64,000 nt of DNA from an uncultured Williamsia sp. (lineage in GTDB: Bacteria; Actinomycetota; Actinomycetes; Mycobacteriales; Mycobacteriaceae). The stretch lies in assembly GCF_947494875.1 (NCBI RefSeq), contig NZ_CANLWM010000002.1:248001-312000 (forward strand), read 5' to 3'. The translations under genes and the position numbers were made by a program. Below, piece after piece: positions 63,256 through 64,000 of the stretch (position 1 is the stretch's first letter; each line of letters starts with the position of its first letter). Under the pieces are notes generated by a model. It did no database searches. It was given only the letters and a program-made list of their open reading frames with translations, and had not been told where the DNA came from.

Positions 63256-64000
63256 TCAGAACCAGTCGGAGAACCCCGACGGGTCGTGACGTCCGAGACA
63301 GGCGTGTTCGAACATGCCCACACCGCGCCGGGTGGCGCCGTTCTCGGTCCACGTCACTGCCGGGACGTGATCGGAGACGCCGAACGGGATCCGTCCGGCC
63401 ACGGCGGGATCGGCGAGATCGTAGGTCCGGCGCTCGACGAAACCCTCGCCGCACCAGAGACCGTGGGTCCAGTCCGGGTCGCCACCGTAGCCGCCTCCGA
63501 TGTGCAGCGCGGTGGGCAGCAGGGAGGTGACGTCGATGCGGATCTCGCCCGCTCCCGACCGCGTCGTCACGACCGCCGACTCCGGGATCCGCGCACCGTC
63601 GCGGTAGGTGATCACGACGTCCGGACTCCGCAACTGTTCTCGACGACCGTCGGGCCAGATGCGCACGGCGTCGTCGAGTGTCCGGGAGCCGTCGGGCTCC
63701 TCCTGGATCACCATCACCACACCGAAGTCGTCGAAGGCGAGCGGCAGGTACATCCACCACATCCCCTCGAACGGCGGATCCGCCGGCCGCCCGGCCGGTT
63801 CCGCCTCGCCGATCGGACGGATCCCCCACGAGCGGTCGCGTGTCCCCACCCACGACGACGGGTCGAACTCGATGCGGTCACCGTCGATCTCGAGCCCACC
63901 GGTCCAGGTGCCCACCTGTGCGAAGCGCTGCGCGTCGAGAGTGGTGCGGCTCCCTGCACGCAGGACATGCCGCTGTTCCTCGACGACGTCGAACGACCCG
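63256..64000 (-). CDS. DUF7064-like (CrtC/AttH-type) protein, 5' end outside window
   Basis: The C-terminal 247 residues of a larger protein, open to the right window edge; an internal GTG at 63915 is not taken as the start because family-like sequence continues upstream (VLRAGSRTTLDAQRFAQ). Blocks WVGTRDRSWGIRP, MWWMYLPLAFDDF and GYGGDPDWTHGLW resemble the lipocalin-like hydroxyneurosporene synthase/AttH fold common beside acyl-CoA genes in Mycobacteriales. Family assignment is tentative. Same strand as the fusion gene, 161 bp upstream of it. Confidence 0.6.
   Translation of the reverse strand, partial: GSFDVVEEQRHVLRAGSRTTLDAQRFAQVGTWTGGLEIDGDRIEFDPSSWVGTRDRSWGIRPIGEAEPAGRPADPPFEGMWWMYLPLAFDDFGVVMVIQEEPDGSRTLDDAVRIWPDGRREQLRSPDVVITYRDGARIPESAVVTTRSGAGEIRIDVTSLLPTALHIGGGYGGDPDWTHGLWCGEGFVERRTYDLADPAVAGRIPFGVSDHVPAVTWTENGATRRGVGMFEHACLGRHDPSGFSDWF

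Noticed and set aside
60713-63289. An 858-codon open frame on the + strand opposite the fusion gene
   Set aside because: It is the antisense shadow of the fusion gene in GC-rich DNA: Arg/Gly/Asp/Val-rich, no recognisable motif, and the opposite strand carries clear thiolase and crotonase motifs.

Overview
The window is about 64 kb of very GC-rich chromosome from a mycolic-acid actinobacterium (order Mycobacteriales, of the Gordonia / Williamsia / Rhodococcus kind). The evidence is an Lsr2 nucleoid protein, an antigen-85-type mycolyltransferase-like protein, a small resuscitation-promoting factor, F420-type luciferase-like oxidoreductases, an AI-2E-type permease, and the actinobacterial block prfB - membrane protein - membrane protein - ftsE - ftsX - smpB - ssrA. 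The tmRNA encodes the tag ADSHQRDFALAA, nearly the mycobacterial one. Genes are packed on both strands, with many 1-8 nt start/stop overlaps. I see no CRISPR array, phage or insertion sequence. The unusual structures are short intergenic palindromes and repeats.

Layout. 1-8.4 kb: a GntR regulator (cut by the window edge) diverges from an HMG-CoA-lyase/phosphoesterase pair, with two operator-like sites between them. Then come a secreted protein, an SDR, an F420-type oxidoreductase, a homocysteine methyltransferase, an alkyltransferase-like protein, and a membrane gene bracketed by two related palindromes. 8.4-14.9 kb: ychF, then a resorcinol/hydroxyquinol catabolic operon (flavin monooxygenase, maleylacetate reductase, hydroxyquinol 1,2-dioxygenase) facing an AraC regulator that is followed by a VOC protein. 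14.9-22.1 kb: an AI-2E permease operon, a sorbosone-dehydrogenase-type lipoprotein, and the cstA-ybdD pyruvate/peptide carbon-starvation pair. 22.1-28.9 kb: a DNA-repair run (AdaA-AlkA fusion, ogt, rmuC), a DUF6542 membrane protein, a fructosamine-kinase-like protein, nadE and an SDR. 28.9-34.3 kb: a peptidoglycan amidase, the coupled trhO - CobW GTPase - DUF3253 operon, a repeat-rich DUF4190 protein and a DEAD-box helicase.

34.3-41.2 kb: lsr2, tRNA-Ala(GGC), a DsbA-like thiol oxidoreductase, phosphoglucomutase, a coupled pair of alpha/beta hydrolases, an aldo/keto reductase and a lipoprotein. 41.3-49.2 kb: the ribosome-rescue, termination and division cluster (ssrA, smpB, ftsX, ftsE, mechanosensitive channel, prfB) plus hisN. 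Intergenic repeat clusters lie beside ftsX and after hisN. 49.4-56 kb: a metallo-beta-lactamase-fold protein, a DUF2752/TM2 membrane pair, two tandem acyl-CoA dehydrogenases behind two TetR-type palindromes, and an MFS exporter with its TetR regulator. 56.2-64 kb: cell-envelope genes (Rpf, GH25 muramidase, mycolyltransferase-like protein), a TetR regulator, a MaoC protein, a methyltransferase, an unusual thiolase-like/crotonase fusion lacking standard catalytic residues, and a truncated DUF7064-like gene at the edge.

Product calls rest on reading the translated sequence and remembered family motifs; no database search was run. Start codons were chosen by Shine-Dalgarno position and family length.
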